A DNA stretch of 64,000 nt from Orobanche coerulescens (Eukaryota; Streptophyta; Magnoliopsida; Lamiales; Orobanchaceae): assembly GCA_033398695.1 (NCBI GenBank), contig CM065802.1, positions 137,502,096-137,566,095 of the forward strand. The letters run 5' to 3'. A program made the position numbers and the translations under genes. How positions within the stretch are numbered: position 1 is the stretch's first letter; the number at the start of each line of letters is the position of its first letter. Below the pieces are notes generated by a model that was not told the origin of the DNA, did not search any database, and saw nothing but the letters and a program-made list of their open reading frames with translations. Shown here in pieces: positions 44,122-56,651 of the stretch.

Positions 44122-47100
44122 ATGATTAAAGAAGTTGTTTCCTCTATAGTTAATGTTGACTTCCTTTTTGTTAAACGATCTGCGAATCGTGCCACCCATA
44201 TTGTTGCTAGGAGCTCGTTTTTGAGTCAGGTTGTGGCGAGTGACATGTCACTCCTCCAATTTTCCTTGTTTATATTCTTCCGTCTGGTTTAATGCATTGA
44301 TCCTTAAAAAAAAAGTTCCATAAAATATAGAAACTTTTTTCTTTTGATTTGTATGAAACTATATACCATTCGTCCCCTATATGTTGTTTCTCATATTTTT
44401 GGGATTTAAAATTCAAAGGGTCTATTACCTTGAGAACCCTGCAGGAGACGTCACTCTCATCGAAGTTCCTCTTACGCTAACAATTACATTTAGATCCAAA
44501 TTCTACTTTTATACTTGACCAACTTAATTAAATTTTTTTAAATGTTCTTCTCCAAACAAGCCCTTATGTTATTTTTGGACATTTAGGTCCATTTTGAGAA
44601 AAATAAAAATAAAAAATATTCATTTTTATTTATTTTTCTGTTTTTATTTCGTGTTAATGAAAATATGTTCTTTTTTATTTATTTTCTTATATTTTTATTT
44701 TTGGTTAATAAAAGGTTTAAAAACACAATATTTAAAATAAAAAATAAAAAGGTAAAACTACTTTTTTATTTTATTTATTTCGTATTTATTTCTTTGTCAT
44801 TAATTTTTTTAAAAAATAGGTCATTTTTAATGAAAAAGAAAATGAAAGAACTATTCTTTAGTTATTTATTTGTTCGCCTTTTATTTCGTGTTAATAAAAA
44901 TAAATTCTTTTTATTTATTTTTATATTTTTATTTTGGATTAATAAAAGTTTTTAAAAGCAGACTACTTAAAATAAAAATAAAAACGGTTAAACTATTTTT
45001 TATTTTTTTATTTCTGTCAATAATTATTTTTTAAAAAGAGATCATTTTAAAAGAAAAAGAAAAACAAAAACAAAAAAATATTCTTATTTATTTATTTTTT
45101 CTGTTTTTATTTTGTGTTAATAAAAATATACTTTTTATTTATTTATTTTTTATGTTTCTGTTTTCGGTTAACACAAATTCTTAAAATAGACTATTTAAAA
45201 CAAAAACAAAAATGGCAAAACTATTTTTTATTTTATTTATTGTCTGTAAATAATTTCTTTAGAAAAATAGGTCATTTTATAGGTTGTTTGGCCTCAATCA
45301 AAATCCAATATTTGAATGGGATAAAAATATTTTTTTTTTAATTTTTAATCTGCAAAAAGTGAAATTCGTGAGCTCAAATGTAATTATAAAATAGCTAATG
45401 AGATATCCAGATGTTATTGTGTATTTAAAAGAAATCCAAATGTAATTGAAACATGTAACAAGGGTGAAGATGTAATCCACCCGATTTCAACTCATGCAAT
45501 TCCTTGAGCCTCGTTTCCCGGTATTACCAGACGTGGGACCTTGTGGAACTCAAGGTTAATATCTCATGAAATTCGGACGATACCATAAACAAAGGATTAT
45601 TTAACAAATTTTGCATATATCCAATAAAATTCAGGTAAAATTACATGAACTATCACTGTTGTTTGCCTTATTACAAAACAAAAATTCAATTATCTTTCAA
45701 AATCAATTCCTCTTAATATTCTCACTCTACCTAACAAATCTCCATAAATGATAATTTATAATCAATTTAATACATGTCAAAAAGTTAGATATTTATTTTT
45801 CAAGTCATTTTTTATTGTCCAATAAAATCTCACATAATTACACACCACTTCTTAATTTTACATAATAATTAATTATTTTTAACTCATCGTATTCGTCATT
45901 TAAATTGATTTGGAACAAATTCTATAGATGAAGCTCTTATTATAATTATGAAATTTAAAAATAGCAATTATTCCTTATCTTTGGAATAAGATAAGGAATG
46001 AGGATAACACAATTATTACACATCATTCCTTATCATATATTGGGAATAAGACACATATCGTTGTATTCAATGCTTAATTTTGGTAATTAATATATTTTAA
46101 TAAGATTGATATTGAATCTAAGATATTATGGATAATTCTATTTTGGTAATAAAATATTTTGGTAAGCAAGGCAACAAGTTTGTATATTCTCAATGATCAA
46201 ATATATATAGATTTTTTTTTGATAAAGTAACAATTACAATTGAAAGATACTTTAATATTTTGTAATAAGATTGGTATTTAATTTCTAATTTAATTCTAAT
46301 TAATTAATAACTTATCAAGTATAACATAGAATTACTAAACTTTTACCTTTTTAGTTTTCTATACGATTAATCAGTTAATCACTTAATAATTAATTTAAAT
46401 ATTATATATTCATAACAAAGAATTTCAAAAAGAACAATCATAATAATAAATTTTGCAACATTCGGATAAATATATAATAAATTTATAAAAATTATAAAAT
46501 AATATCCTCAATTTCATGCATACATTCAAATTCTCAACCATTAATAGTGAACTGTGTCAAATCATCCAACTCTGTAATAGAAGTTGTAAAAATTATGCAT
46601 TTATATGCAACAACTGTAAAAGTGAGTAAATTGTATATCTCCGAGAAGCCTCCGTTAGTGGAAGAGATAATAAAGTTGGACTGAGCATCATCAACATACT
46701 AACAACGAAGGTAGTCTGTTTCTTATTTGCAATCAGCTCACTACCGATGTCAACACTTTAGCTGACGACTGGAAGTGGTCAGCTAAAGTTGTTTGTCGTC
46801 AGATAAAACACCAAGTCATCGGCTGAAATCCGGTCGGATGAGGTTCGTCAATTTTTGTTTAGCCAACGACTTTTGGGGGGCGGTCGTCAGCTATACTAAG
46901 ACTTCATCCGGCGACGGATTTTTCGTCGGCTTAACCCGATCGGTCTTAGCCGATGACAGGCTTGTTGTCGGCTTAACCCGACATGTCTTATCCGCAGACT
47001 AACCAATTATCGGCTTAACTTGGCATGTATTAGCCGATGACTGACTTATCGGCTTAAACTGGCATATCGTAGCCGACGATAGGTATGTCGGTCGAATAAC

Positions 47101-47873
47101 ATTTTAACAAAAAAAAAAAAACTTACCCGATGGCTTGTGCAATTATGGTCGGCCAAACTTCCTTTTTAACTTTTTTTTCCGATTTTGAAATCTCCAAACA
47201 TTGTATTTTTGAACCTATATATTCAATATGCACAGTACAATATAAACCAACCATAAAAAAATATATCCACAATCATTGTATATCTATGTACCAAAATAAT
47301 ATATACACAAACGTTACAAAAGCTACACCAACATTACAAAAACTACACCAACATCCAAAAAAATATACAAATATCAACAAACCACATATTAACATCAATA
47401 AATTACAACATACACCAACATTAACAAACACAAGTCTAAAGAAATAAATACTTAACATTAATATATTTATATACCAAAAGTTCTACAAACACAACTAAAA
47501 TCCATCTAAATTAGTCAAATTTTTAAAGATAGAAGAAGGATTACTACCATCTTACATATCATCGTCTCAAGTCTGTGAGGAAGAGGTGGGAGTTTGAAAA
47601 TAGAAGAACAAAGGTGGTGGTGGAAGAGGTGCCTGAAGTCCCGAATGAATCACGGTCCGAGTCAATACTGTATCATGGCCTGATGCTCGGACATCATGGT
47701 CTGTTACTGAGCTAGCAAGTCTTGTTGAACTTTTCTTTGCTCCTCTGGAGTTTTCTTGAACTTCTTATGAACTTTCCTTTACTCCTCAGCTCGAAGCTCT
47801 CTCTCAATCATCAATTGCTCCTCTAGAAAGGCCTTTCGAGTGTCACCCCATTGACTGCTTCGAAATCCTTGTG
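44122..47873. repeat. Tandem 3.75-kb unit, copy 3 (uninterrupted)
   Basis: This is the only complete, uninterrupted unit (3752 bp) and serves as the empty-site reference for the E0 and E6 insertions. Positions 44122-46738 are AT-rich flank DNA with no supported gene. Positions 46739-47873 are the end of a CACTA transposon with subterminal repeats and a remnant of the transposase C-terminus on the minus strand. Confidence 0.92.
46739..47873. mobile_element. CACTA transposon terminus (unit 3, uninterrupted)
   Basis: Begins CACTACCGATG. About 350 bp of subterminal repeats (GTCGGCTTAACCCGA, AGCCGATGACAGG and similar) follow, then an A/C-rich stretch with ACACCAACAT repeats, then at 47600-47873 a minus-strand remnant with an E/R/K-rich coiled-coil-like sequence (…LEEQLMIERELRAEE…) typical of the Transposase_24 tail. 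It lacks the opposite terminus. Confidence 0.75.
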
Positions 47874-50800
47874 ATGATTAAATAAGTTGTTTCCTCTGTA
47901 GTTAATGTTGACTTCCTTTTTGTTAAACGATCTGCGAATCGTGCCACCCATATTGTTGCTAGGAGCTCGTTTTTGAGTCAGGTTGTGGCGAGTGACATGT
48001 CACTCCTCCAATTTTCCTTGTTTATATTCTTCCATCTGGTTTAATGCATTGATCCTTAAAAAAAAAGTTCCATAAAATATAGAAACTTTTTTCTTTTGAT
48101 TTGTATGAAACTGTATACCATTCGTCCCCTATATGATGTTTCTCATATTTTTGGGATTTAAAATTCAACGGGTCTATTACCTTGAGGACCCTGCAGGAGA
48201 CGTCACTCTCATCGAAGCTCCTCTTACGCTAACAATTACATTTAGATCCAAATTCTACTTTTATACTTGACCAACTTAATTAAATTTTTTTAAATGTTCT
48301 TCTCCAAACAAGACCTTATGTTATTTTTGGACATTTAGGTCCATTTTGAGAAAAATAAAAATAAAAAATATTCATTTTTATTTATTTTTTCTGTTTTTAT
48401 TTCGTGTTAATGAAAATATGTTCTTTTTTATTTATTTTCTTATATTTTTATTTTTGGTTAATAAAAGGTTTAAAAACACAATATTTAAAATAAAAAATAA
48501 AAAAGGTAAAACTACTTTTTTTATTTTATTTATTTCTGTATTTATTTTCTGTCAGTATTTTTTTTTAAAAAATAGGTCATTTTTAATGAAAAAGAAAATG
48601 AAAGAACTATTCTTTAGTTATTTATTTGTTCGCCTTTTATTTCGTGTTAATAAAAATAAATTCTTTTTTATTTATTTTTTATATTTTTATTTTGGGTTAA
48701 TAAAAGTTTTTAAAAACAGACTACTTAAAATAAAAATAAAAACGGTAAAACTATTTTTTATTTTTTTTATTTCTGTCAATAATTATTTTTTAAAAAGAGA
48801 TCATTTTAAAAGAAAAAGAAAAAAAAACAAAAAAATTCTTATTTATTTATTTTTTCTGTTTTTATTTTGTGTTAATAAAAATATACTTTTTATTTATTTA
48901 TTTTTTATGTTTCTGTTTTCGGTTAACACAAATTCTTAAAATAGACTATTTAAAACAAAAACAAAAATGGCAAAACTATTTTTTATTTTATTTATTGTCT
49001 GTAAATAATTTCTTTAGAAAAATAGGTCATTTTATAGGTTGTTTGGCCTCAATCAAAATCCAATAATTGAATGGGATAAAAATTTTTTTTTTTTAATTTT
49101 TAATCTGCAAAAAGTCAAATTCGTGAGCTCAAATGTAATTACAAAATAGCTAATGAGATATCCAGATGTTATTGTGTATTTAAAAGAAATCCAAATGTAA
49201 TTGAAACATGTAACAAGGGTGAAGATGTAATCCACCCGATTTCAACTCATGCAATTCCTTGAGCCTCTTTTCCCGGTATTACCAGACGTGGGACCTTGTG
49301 GAACTCAAGGTTAATATCTCATGAAATTCGGACGATACCATAAACAAAGGATTATTTACAAATTGTGCATATATCCAACAAAATTCAGGTAAAATTACAT
49401 GAACTATCACTGTTGTTTGCCTTATTACAAAACAAAAATTCAATTATCTTTCAAAATCAATTCCTCTTAATATTCTCACTCTACCTAACAAATCTCCATA
49501 AATGATAATTTATAATCAATTTAATACATGTCAAAAAGTTAGATATTTATTTTTCAAGTCATTTTTTATTGTCCAATAAAATCTCACATAATTACACACC
49601 ACTTCTTAATTTTACATAATAATTAATTATTTTTAACTCATCGTATTCGTCATTTAAATTGATTTGGAACAAATTCTATAGATGAAGCTCTTATTATAAT
49701 TATGAAATTTAAAAATAGCAATTATTCCTTATCTTTGGAATAAGATAAGGAATGAGGATAACACAATTATTACACATCATTCCTTATCATATATTGGGAA
49801 TAAGACACATATCGTTGTATTCAATGCTTAATTTTGGTAATTAATATATTTTAATAAGATTGATATTGAATCTAAGATATTTTGGATAATTATATTTTGG
49901 TAATAAAATATTTTGGTAAGCAAGGCAACAAGTTTGTATATTCTCAATGATCAAATATATATAGATTTTTTTTTTGATAAAGTAACAATTACAATTGAAG
50001 GATACTTTAATATTTTGTAATAAGATTGGTATTTAATTTCTAATTTAATTCTAATTAATTAATAACTTATCAAGTATAACATAGAATTACTAAACTTTTA
50101 CCTTTTTAGTTTTCTATACGATTAATCAGTTAATCACTTAATAATTAATTTAAATATTATATATTCATAACAAAGAATTTCAAAAAGAACAATCATAATA
50201 ATAAATTTTGCAACATTCGGATAAATATATAATAAATTTATAAAAATTATAAAATAATATCCTCAATTTCATGCATACATTCAAATTCTCAACCATTAAT
50301 AGTGAACTGTGTCAAATCATCCAACTCTGTAATGGAAGTTGTAAAAATTATGCATTTATATGCAACAACTGTAAAAGTGAGTAAATTGTATATCTCCGAT
50401 AAGCCTCCGTTAGTGGAAGAGATAATAAAGTTGGACTGAGCATCATCAACATGCTAACAACGAAGGTAGTCCGTTTCTTATTTGCAATCAGCTCACTACC
50501 GATGTCAACACTTTAGCTGACGGCTGGAAGTGGTCAGCTAAAGCTGTTTGTCGTCAGATAAAACACCAAGTCATCGGCTGAAATCCGGTCGGATGAGGTT
50601 CGTCAATTTTTTTTTAGCCAACGACTTTTGGGGCGCGGTCGTCGGCTATACTATAGACTTCAGCCGACGACTGATTTTTTGTCGGCTTAACCCGATCAGT
50701 CTTAGCCGATGACAGGCTTGTTGTCGGCTTAACCCGACATGTCTTATCCGCAGACTAACCAATTATCGGCTTAACTTGGCATGTATTAGCCGATGACTGA

Positions 50801-51591
50801 CTTATCGGCTTAAACTGGCATATCGTAGCCGACGATAGGTATGTCGGTCGAATTACATTTTAACAAAAAAAAAAAACTTACCCGATGGCTTGTGCAATTA
50901 TGGTCGGCCAAACTTCCTTTTTAACTTTTTTTCCGATTTTGAAATCTCCAAACCTTATATTTTTTGAACCTATATATTCAATATGCACCGTACAATATAA
51001 ACCGACCATAAAAATATATACCCACAATCACTATATATCTATGTACCAAAAATAATATATACACAAACATTACAAAAGCTACACCAACAATACAAAAACT
51101 ACACCAACATCTATAAAAATATACAAATACACACCAACATTAACAAACACAAGTCTAAAGAAGTAAATACTTAATATTAATATATTATATACCAAAAGTT
51201 TTACAAACACAACTAAAATGCATCTAAATTAGTCAAATTTTTAAAGATAGAAGAAGGATTACTACCATCTTACATATGATCGTCCCAAGACTGTGAGGAA
51301 GAGGTGGGAGTTTGTAAATAGAAGAACAAAGGTGGTGGTGGTGGAAGAGGTACCTGAAGTGCCGACTGAATCACGGTCCGAGTCAATACTGTATCATGGC
51401 CTGATGCTCGGACATCATGGTCTGTTGCTGAGCTAGCAAGTCTTGTTGGACTTTTCTTTGCTCCTATGGAGTTTCTTGAACTTCTTCCGAACTTTCCTTT
51501 ACTTCTCAGCTCGAAGCTCTCTCAATCATCAATTGCTCTTCTAGAAAGGCCTTTCGAGTGTCACCCCATTGACTGTTTCGAAATCCTTGTG
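47874..51591. repeat. Tandem 3.75-kb unit, copy 4 (joins CACTA body)
   Basis: This copy is about 3.72 kb. From roughly 51000 to 51591 it differs from the others by several small indels. At 51591 it does not return to flank DNA but runs into the CACTA transposase gene. It therefore probably preserves the original arrangement from which the other copies were made. Confidence 0.9.
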
Positions 51592-52411
51592 GTATCCTTC
51601 AATAATTTGTGGCCTTCAACTCCCATCATCAGCATTCGAAAATAATTCCCTTTAGGAGGGTAAATATTAGCACACACCCTAACCCTAACACAGGGATCGA
51701 TCTGATTGATGGCACCTATGACCAAATCGAGGCCAATCTCATCTAAATCTATATCCTTATCCCTCACAATCTATCAATATCTTCTGAGACTCCTCTTTCA
51801 CTCTCTCCCAATTAAGTTAGAATAGAATCAGTAACCAAATGTTAGTAAAGATTAGAGATAAAGATTCGTAAATAATATTTAAAAGGTTTACATTAGGATA
51901 TATTCACGACATGTTCATACGTACGGTTCAGATATGCTTTATGACACGTAGACAAACGCATTCTCCACATTTTCATCAGAAGTGGCCTCATGCAAACCTT
52001 TCGCTAACAACCGCGAACCTAGGCTGTGGTGGTCCGTCAAACCCCTACGGTTAGCCATGTCGGTCGAACTGCTTGCCTACACATAGAAACATGTAATATT
52101 CATTTGAAAATAAACAATAATTATCACAAGTAAGTTTCATACACATAACATGTCTTTAAATAAAAATTACGTAATGTAATATTTTATTTCTCAATTACAT
52201 ACCATATAGCCTGGGTCGTTAAAATTAATGCATAGCCACTTCCACTCATACTCTCGATACTTGAATTCTTCGAGAGTTGCCTTGCAGTTATTATCCCAAT
52301 CCGACCAAAATATGTGTAGCTCATTTTCCCAAGACTTGTACCTATAACACACATTTATAAATAATTACCCAAATAATTACTCAACCACCACATATTGTAA
52401 ATATTACTTAC
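51296..52411 (-). pseudogene. CACTA Transposase_24-like gene (TnpA-type)
   Basis: On the minus strand three exon-like blocks are seen. 52341-52203 reads YKSWENELHIFWSDWDNN… then EYEWKWLCINFNDPGYM, the W-K/W-L core of the plant Transposase_24 family. 52076-51945 reads MANRRGLTDHHSLGSRLLAK…. 51767 downward leads to an E/R/K-rich tail (LEEQLMIERELRAE). Introns are marked by GTAAGT at 52411 with AG at 52342, and GTATGT at 52202 with AG at 52077. Stops occur in the tail (51520-51300). It would bind the subterminal repeats if functional. The tandem-array breakpoint (51591) falls inside it. Confidence 0.65.
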
Positions 52412-53639
52412 TTCGTGGCTTGCACCTTACCACATCAAGTAAGTAGTAGGAATAAATGAATGTCAAACCACAATTACAATTAATATAAAAATATATATTA
52501 TATTTTTTTTTCCAAAATTAATTACGAAAAGCACCCTTCATAATGGAAACATAAATTACCAACATTGCATTGTATAGGGCATCCTTCACGCATTGTGGCA
52601 CATCCTTACACTCATGCCACAGTACAGGGACCCTATATCATATGACAAACTGAAAATTACGGCTATATGACGTACAAGCATCATAAGATAAACTAGGTCA
52701 TCGATACTTTTCATCTACAAATATCTCGTCGACACCTAAAATTGCTGGTATCATAGGAGGCATAAATAGATTCGACAGGGGACCTATAGGCACCTCGGAT
52801 GCTGCGCTCTGTGTAGCTTCGTAGCTCCCAAATGTAGAAAAGAGGAGGAAATGCACTGTACACAAGGTATACGAGGTCCAGTCGCCTCGATAGTGGGTGG
52901 GGGTTGTCCTCGGTCTGGGAGTCTGATAAAATAAGCGCCTCGCTGTACATGTCTCATTTGTCGAATACAATTTTCCACTACTATTTCCCTGCTAAAACTT
53001 CTGCCCATTTTTGTACTATTTCACGAATGCGAGGGTTACTTTAATCCATATACCTAGATACGGAATCTGAAGAATTGAAACTTGCATAACCCCCCCCCCC
53101 CCCCGGACTCTGGAGTGTTCGATTTTTCTTACCACAACCCGTTAGTTTCTTAATCGTATCTATGAACTTGTACACAATTGCACAAGACGGAGAAAGAAAT
53201 TACAGAAACACCAACACACAGACTGAAAACACACTAACAAATTTCACACACACTCACACTAACTAAACACACACCAAGAAAAACTACCACAAATTTCACA
53301 CACACTCATCACTAATCATTCGTGACCATGACATTCATAGCACGATAACTTTTCATAATAAACAATAACACCACTAACATTAGGATAAAAATCAAATGTC
53401 AAACAGTTAGGCTATATATTAGAAGTTCAAACAATTAGGATTTCAGAAAACAAATTTGGATGGACGACGGGCTGGAACGAGGGTCTGGTCAGGCTCGAAT
53501 GGAAGGCTAGTTGGGCTCGGATGGTCGGCTGAAACAGCTCGGACAGTAGACTGGAATGGCTTACACGGGCTGGTGTAGCGCCGTATTTTAGAGGAGACAC
53601 GAGTGGTGGGGGAGGAGAATTCGGGTGAAATGACACGTT

Positions 53640-53940
53640 CTTGACTGATTTGTCATATTTATAGGCCAAACTTTAGCCGATGATAGGTAAGTGGGTCATT
53701 GGCTAGACTCTTAAAGAGTTGTCGACTAAAGCCTCAGCTCAATTGTTTGCTATCTGACACGGTCGTGCTCTTTTGACACGACTTTGGCATATCATTTAGT
53801 CTTATCTAGCCTAGTACGACCGGATCGTGTCAATTGACACGGTCAGACGACACGAGTGGGTTGCCATACTATAGCTGGCGATTGGGTTGGCGTCGGATAT
53901 ACGAGGACTTTAGCCGACGAGTCTCGTCAGCTAAACCTTA
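53640..53940. repeat. Subterminal-type GTCGGCTAAA motifs between the transposase genes
   Basis: TTTAGCCGATGATAGG, TTTAGCCGACGAG and GTCAGCTAAACC resemble the motifs beside the CACTA end at 50494. TGACACG-containing inverted pairs also occur. They lie in the interval between the two transposase genes rather than at an end. Confidence 0.5.
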
Positions 53941-54158
53941 TAAATAAATAAAACATAACTCAATGGCAGCGGGGATTCAATCCCGGGCCATTCGAATAAG
54001 TAATGTGGCTCTCTGCCACGCTTGTCATTCATACAAAATTAGATAATTTTTAAATTCATACATTTGCTGATATTATAGTAATATATTTTAGAATTACAAT
54101 ATATATAGATAGATTATATATTTGTCAATAAGACAAGTAATTATATTCATATTCCAAA

Positions 54159-54165
<7 letters not shown>

Positions 54166-54245
<80 letters not shown>
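54166..54245. repeat. (AC)n(AT)n microsatellite
   Basis: About 17 AC repeats followed by about 22 AT repeats in the CACTA interior. Confidence 0.92.
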
Positions 54246-54250
<5 letters not shown>

Positions 54251-54559
54251 ACACAATATTTCTCAATAATTATTGATGAACTATTTATAATTAAATTTTA
54301 GAATGGATGAAAAATTAATCATAATTTTGATTAGTTGTTATTTTTTTATAAAAATTCTAAAAAAAGAAAAATATCATAATGATAATGCTGAAAAATATCA
54401 CTTTTCCGACCCATTCGAGCTGCAAACAACAACAGATGCCCCTTTTGACTTATATTTGCATGTTTTAAGCACAACTAAACAAATATTAAACTTGAGATGT
54501 TTTTCTATTTCTAAATAGAACAAATATTTATGTAACTTTTGCAAAAGATATGTCCTTAT

Positions 54560-56651
54560 ATAGAGTTAAGGCTCGTAATCAGAATCACTTGAGTCCGTCT
54601 CGATGTCGGAGTTGATAACTGGCAACAAATGTATGAACTCTTCCTCATCATCTTCATCAGAGTCTGCAAGTAATCCATCTGTACCAACATCTATAACCCA
54701 CGTTCTTCACCATATAGTCGAACACTCGGCCTTCTACAACATTATTCATTAGTATTGTGGAAGATGGTGAAGTATTAGCTGTATCCGACTCTTGATATGC
54801 CTCATCATTATCTTTAACTATTACTTGTCCAAGTGTAACAACACTATATATTTCTCATAGCCACATGTTTGGTGATATTCCATGCCCATTTCTTGACCAA
54901 GTTATTCAGGTAGTACACTAGTTTAGCCGATGCTGCAAAAATAAAAATATCACCTTCACACCAACTTATAGAAGTATCAACATATAAGAGTCCATAATCA
55001 TCCTCCCTTTTGATTCCAGGATTGGTATCCAACCATCTACACTTGAACAAGTACACACTCAAGCCTTATCCATAAATTAGTTCAACCACTTCAAGAAGAA
55101 CACTGTAATATCCATCATCAACCATGACCCCAGTATATTAATATCTCATTCTTTACTCTCTATAAGGACACACAAATATCACACCATTTACCTTCGCTAT
55201 TGAATAAACTATAGACATCACAAGCTTCATCAAAAGAAGCATCAACTCATGTGACTACATCGGGTGGCCATCACCTTGTATGTGCGTATTTTGGATAAAA
55301 TTTAACTACAAATTTATATAAGATGAATGTCATAATTCATCTATAGTATTTGCACATTTATATAAGAAAATTAAGAAAACAGTTATTAAACACTTACCTA
55401 TTGCCAATATAATGTGTAAAATATTTCATTATGGAATTTAATGTCTTTATTTATGGCATCACATGAAAGGTGAATGTATTTCCAGTATTAAACTTCTATA
55501 CAGTTAAGCAATTTCCACCAATATGTAATTCCTAGCACGTATGGCTATAAATGGCTGCCAAGTAACCTTCCTTGAATCTCAAATTTGTTGGTGATGATGG
55601 AGAGATTAAATTGCACTCCAACGGCTGGTATAGGTTCAGGGAGGAGGGAGGATCCGTTTTGCCCAAATAGAACTTGGTATATGTTACATACTCCCATGTA
55701 TGATATGCTTCGCCTATACATCCTTCAGGTTCGGACTTATTAGTTAAAAAGTTCTCGTAATCACCAAGTTACCCTTTCTATTGGAAACATCCACGTATAG
55801 TGGACATGACCTATTAGTAAAAGTTGGTGAGAAAGATGGATCACGAGGTGAGGCGTCAGGTCAAAAAATTTTGGTGGAAAGATCCTCTAAAATTTGCATA
55901 AGATATAAATGATATCTTTTTACATGAGCCGAAGATCTAACTTACTCACTTCTCTACCGCATAACTTTTGAAAGAATCTGGATAACAATACAGAAGATTC
56001 GACCACCTGTTTGGACACGTATGGTCGAACAAACACAGGAAAGAGGCACTGTAAGAGGATATGATAATCATGACTCTTTAATTGAGTTAACTTATTCTCC
56101 TTAAAGTTAATACACCTTTCTATATTTTCAGCATATCTCATAGATACCTATAAGCCTTCATCCATGAAAACAAATCTCAGCCTTTTGCTCATAAGTGACG
56201 GTGTAAGCTGCTTTCGACATTTTGTGTTTTCCCTTCCCTTCCTTCAACCACGGATATTTTCTAATGTTCATTTCTCATAAATAATGCGTGTATTAGGTCC
56301 ATCTTTTGTCTTCCCCTCCCCCAACATAACACTACCGACAATACTTCCACAAACATTTTTCCCATATGAATCACATCTAGGTAGTTCCTAATCAACAACT
56401 TACTCCAATAAAGTAGATCCCAAAATATACTCTTATGGGACCAGTACGTATACCTGTTGGGTCTTTCAGGGGTTGCCGCTCCCATTTATGATGGTTGCTC
56501 AACTGCCTATAATCGTACTCATTTAGCATGGCCATAATTTCATCATCAATCAACTGCCATGGTGGATTACCCATATATTATGTCCTATCAAATGCTGCAA
56601 CATCCGTACGCCATACACGAATCCTCTCAAGTCATAGACAGTGATGCATTC
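54560..56651 (-). pseudogene. CACTA transposase Tnp2 remnant (Transposase_21, DUF4218, DUF4216)
   Basis: Read on the minus strand in order: YWSHKSIFWDLLYWSKLLIR…LDVIHM at about 56460-56350 matches the end of Transposase_21, where YW..L..RHNLDVMH is usual. FKENKLTQLKSHDYHILLQC at about 56105-56040 is DUF4218. VYLFKCRWLDTNPGIKRED with a WCEGD…FAASAKLVYYLNN stretch at 55062-54844 is DUF4216. An acidic tail (DSDEDDEEEF) at about 54660-54620 ends it. Frameshifts and stops separate the parts. It would catalyse CACTA excision if whole. E5 truncates the N-terminal side at 56651. Confidence 0.85.

Larger units (their letters stand above)
52412..54559. other. CACTA interior without an assignable gene
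   Basis: No convincing coding sequence. Short minus-strand frames at 52698-53008 might be a decayed Transposase_24 N-terminus but show no family motif. The stretch includes a C homopolymer at 53089-53104, AC-rich sequence at 53200-53330, subterminal-type motifs at 53640-53940 and a microsatellite at 54166-54245. A plus-strand 71-codon frame at 54303-54518 is AT-rich and unrecognised. Confidence 0.55.
50494..56651 (-). mobile_element. CACTA (En/Spm) transposon, 3' part, interrupted by E5
   Basis: The terminus CACTACCGATG at 50494 and its subterminal repeats (to about 50870) lead into two minus-strand transposase genes, Transposase_24-like (51296-52411) and Transposase_21/DUF4218/DUF4216-like (about 54560-56651). 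In transposon orientation the order Tnp2 then TnpA-like then terminus is usual for plant CACTA elements. E5 cuts the Tnp2 gene at 56651, and the other terminus lies beyond the window. Confidence 0.78.

Noticed and set aside
48346..48939. 197-codon frame rich in Phe, Lys and Ile
   Set aside because: It is AT-rich repeat DNA translated by chance; the other units carry broken versions and there is no domain.
52698..53008. Three overlapping minus-strand frames of 74-90 codons
   Set aside because: They could be a Transposase_24 N-terminus but show no recognisable motif, and all three frames are open over the same bases, so none is called as a gene.
53950..54010. tRNA-like GGGATTCAATCCCGGGCC near 53973
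   Set aside because: It resembles a T-arm or B box, but no acceptor, D or anticodon arms can be built around it. At most a decayed SINE scrap.
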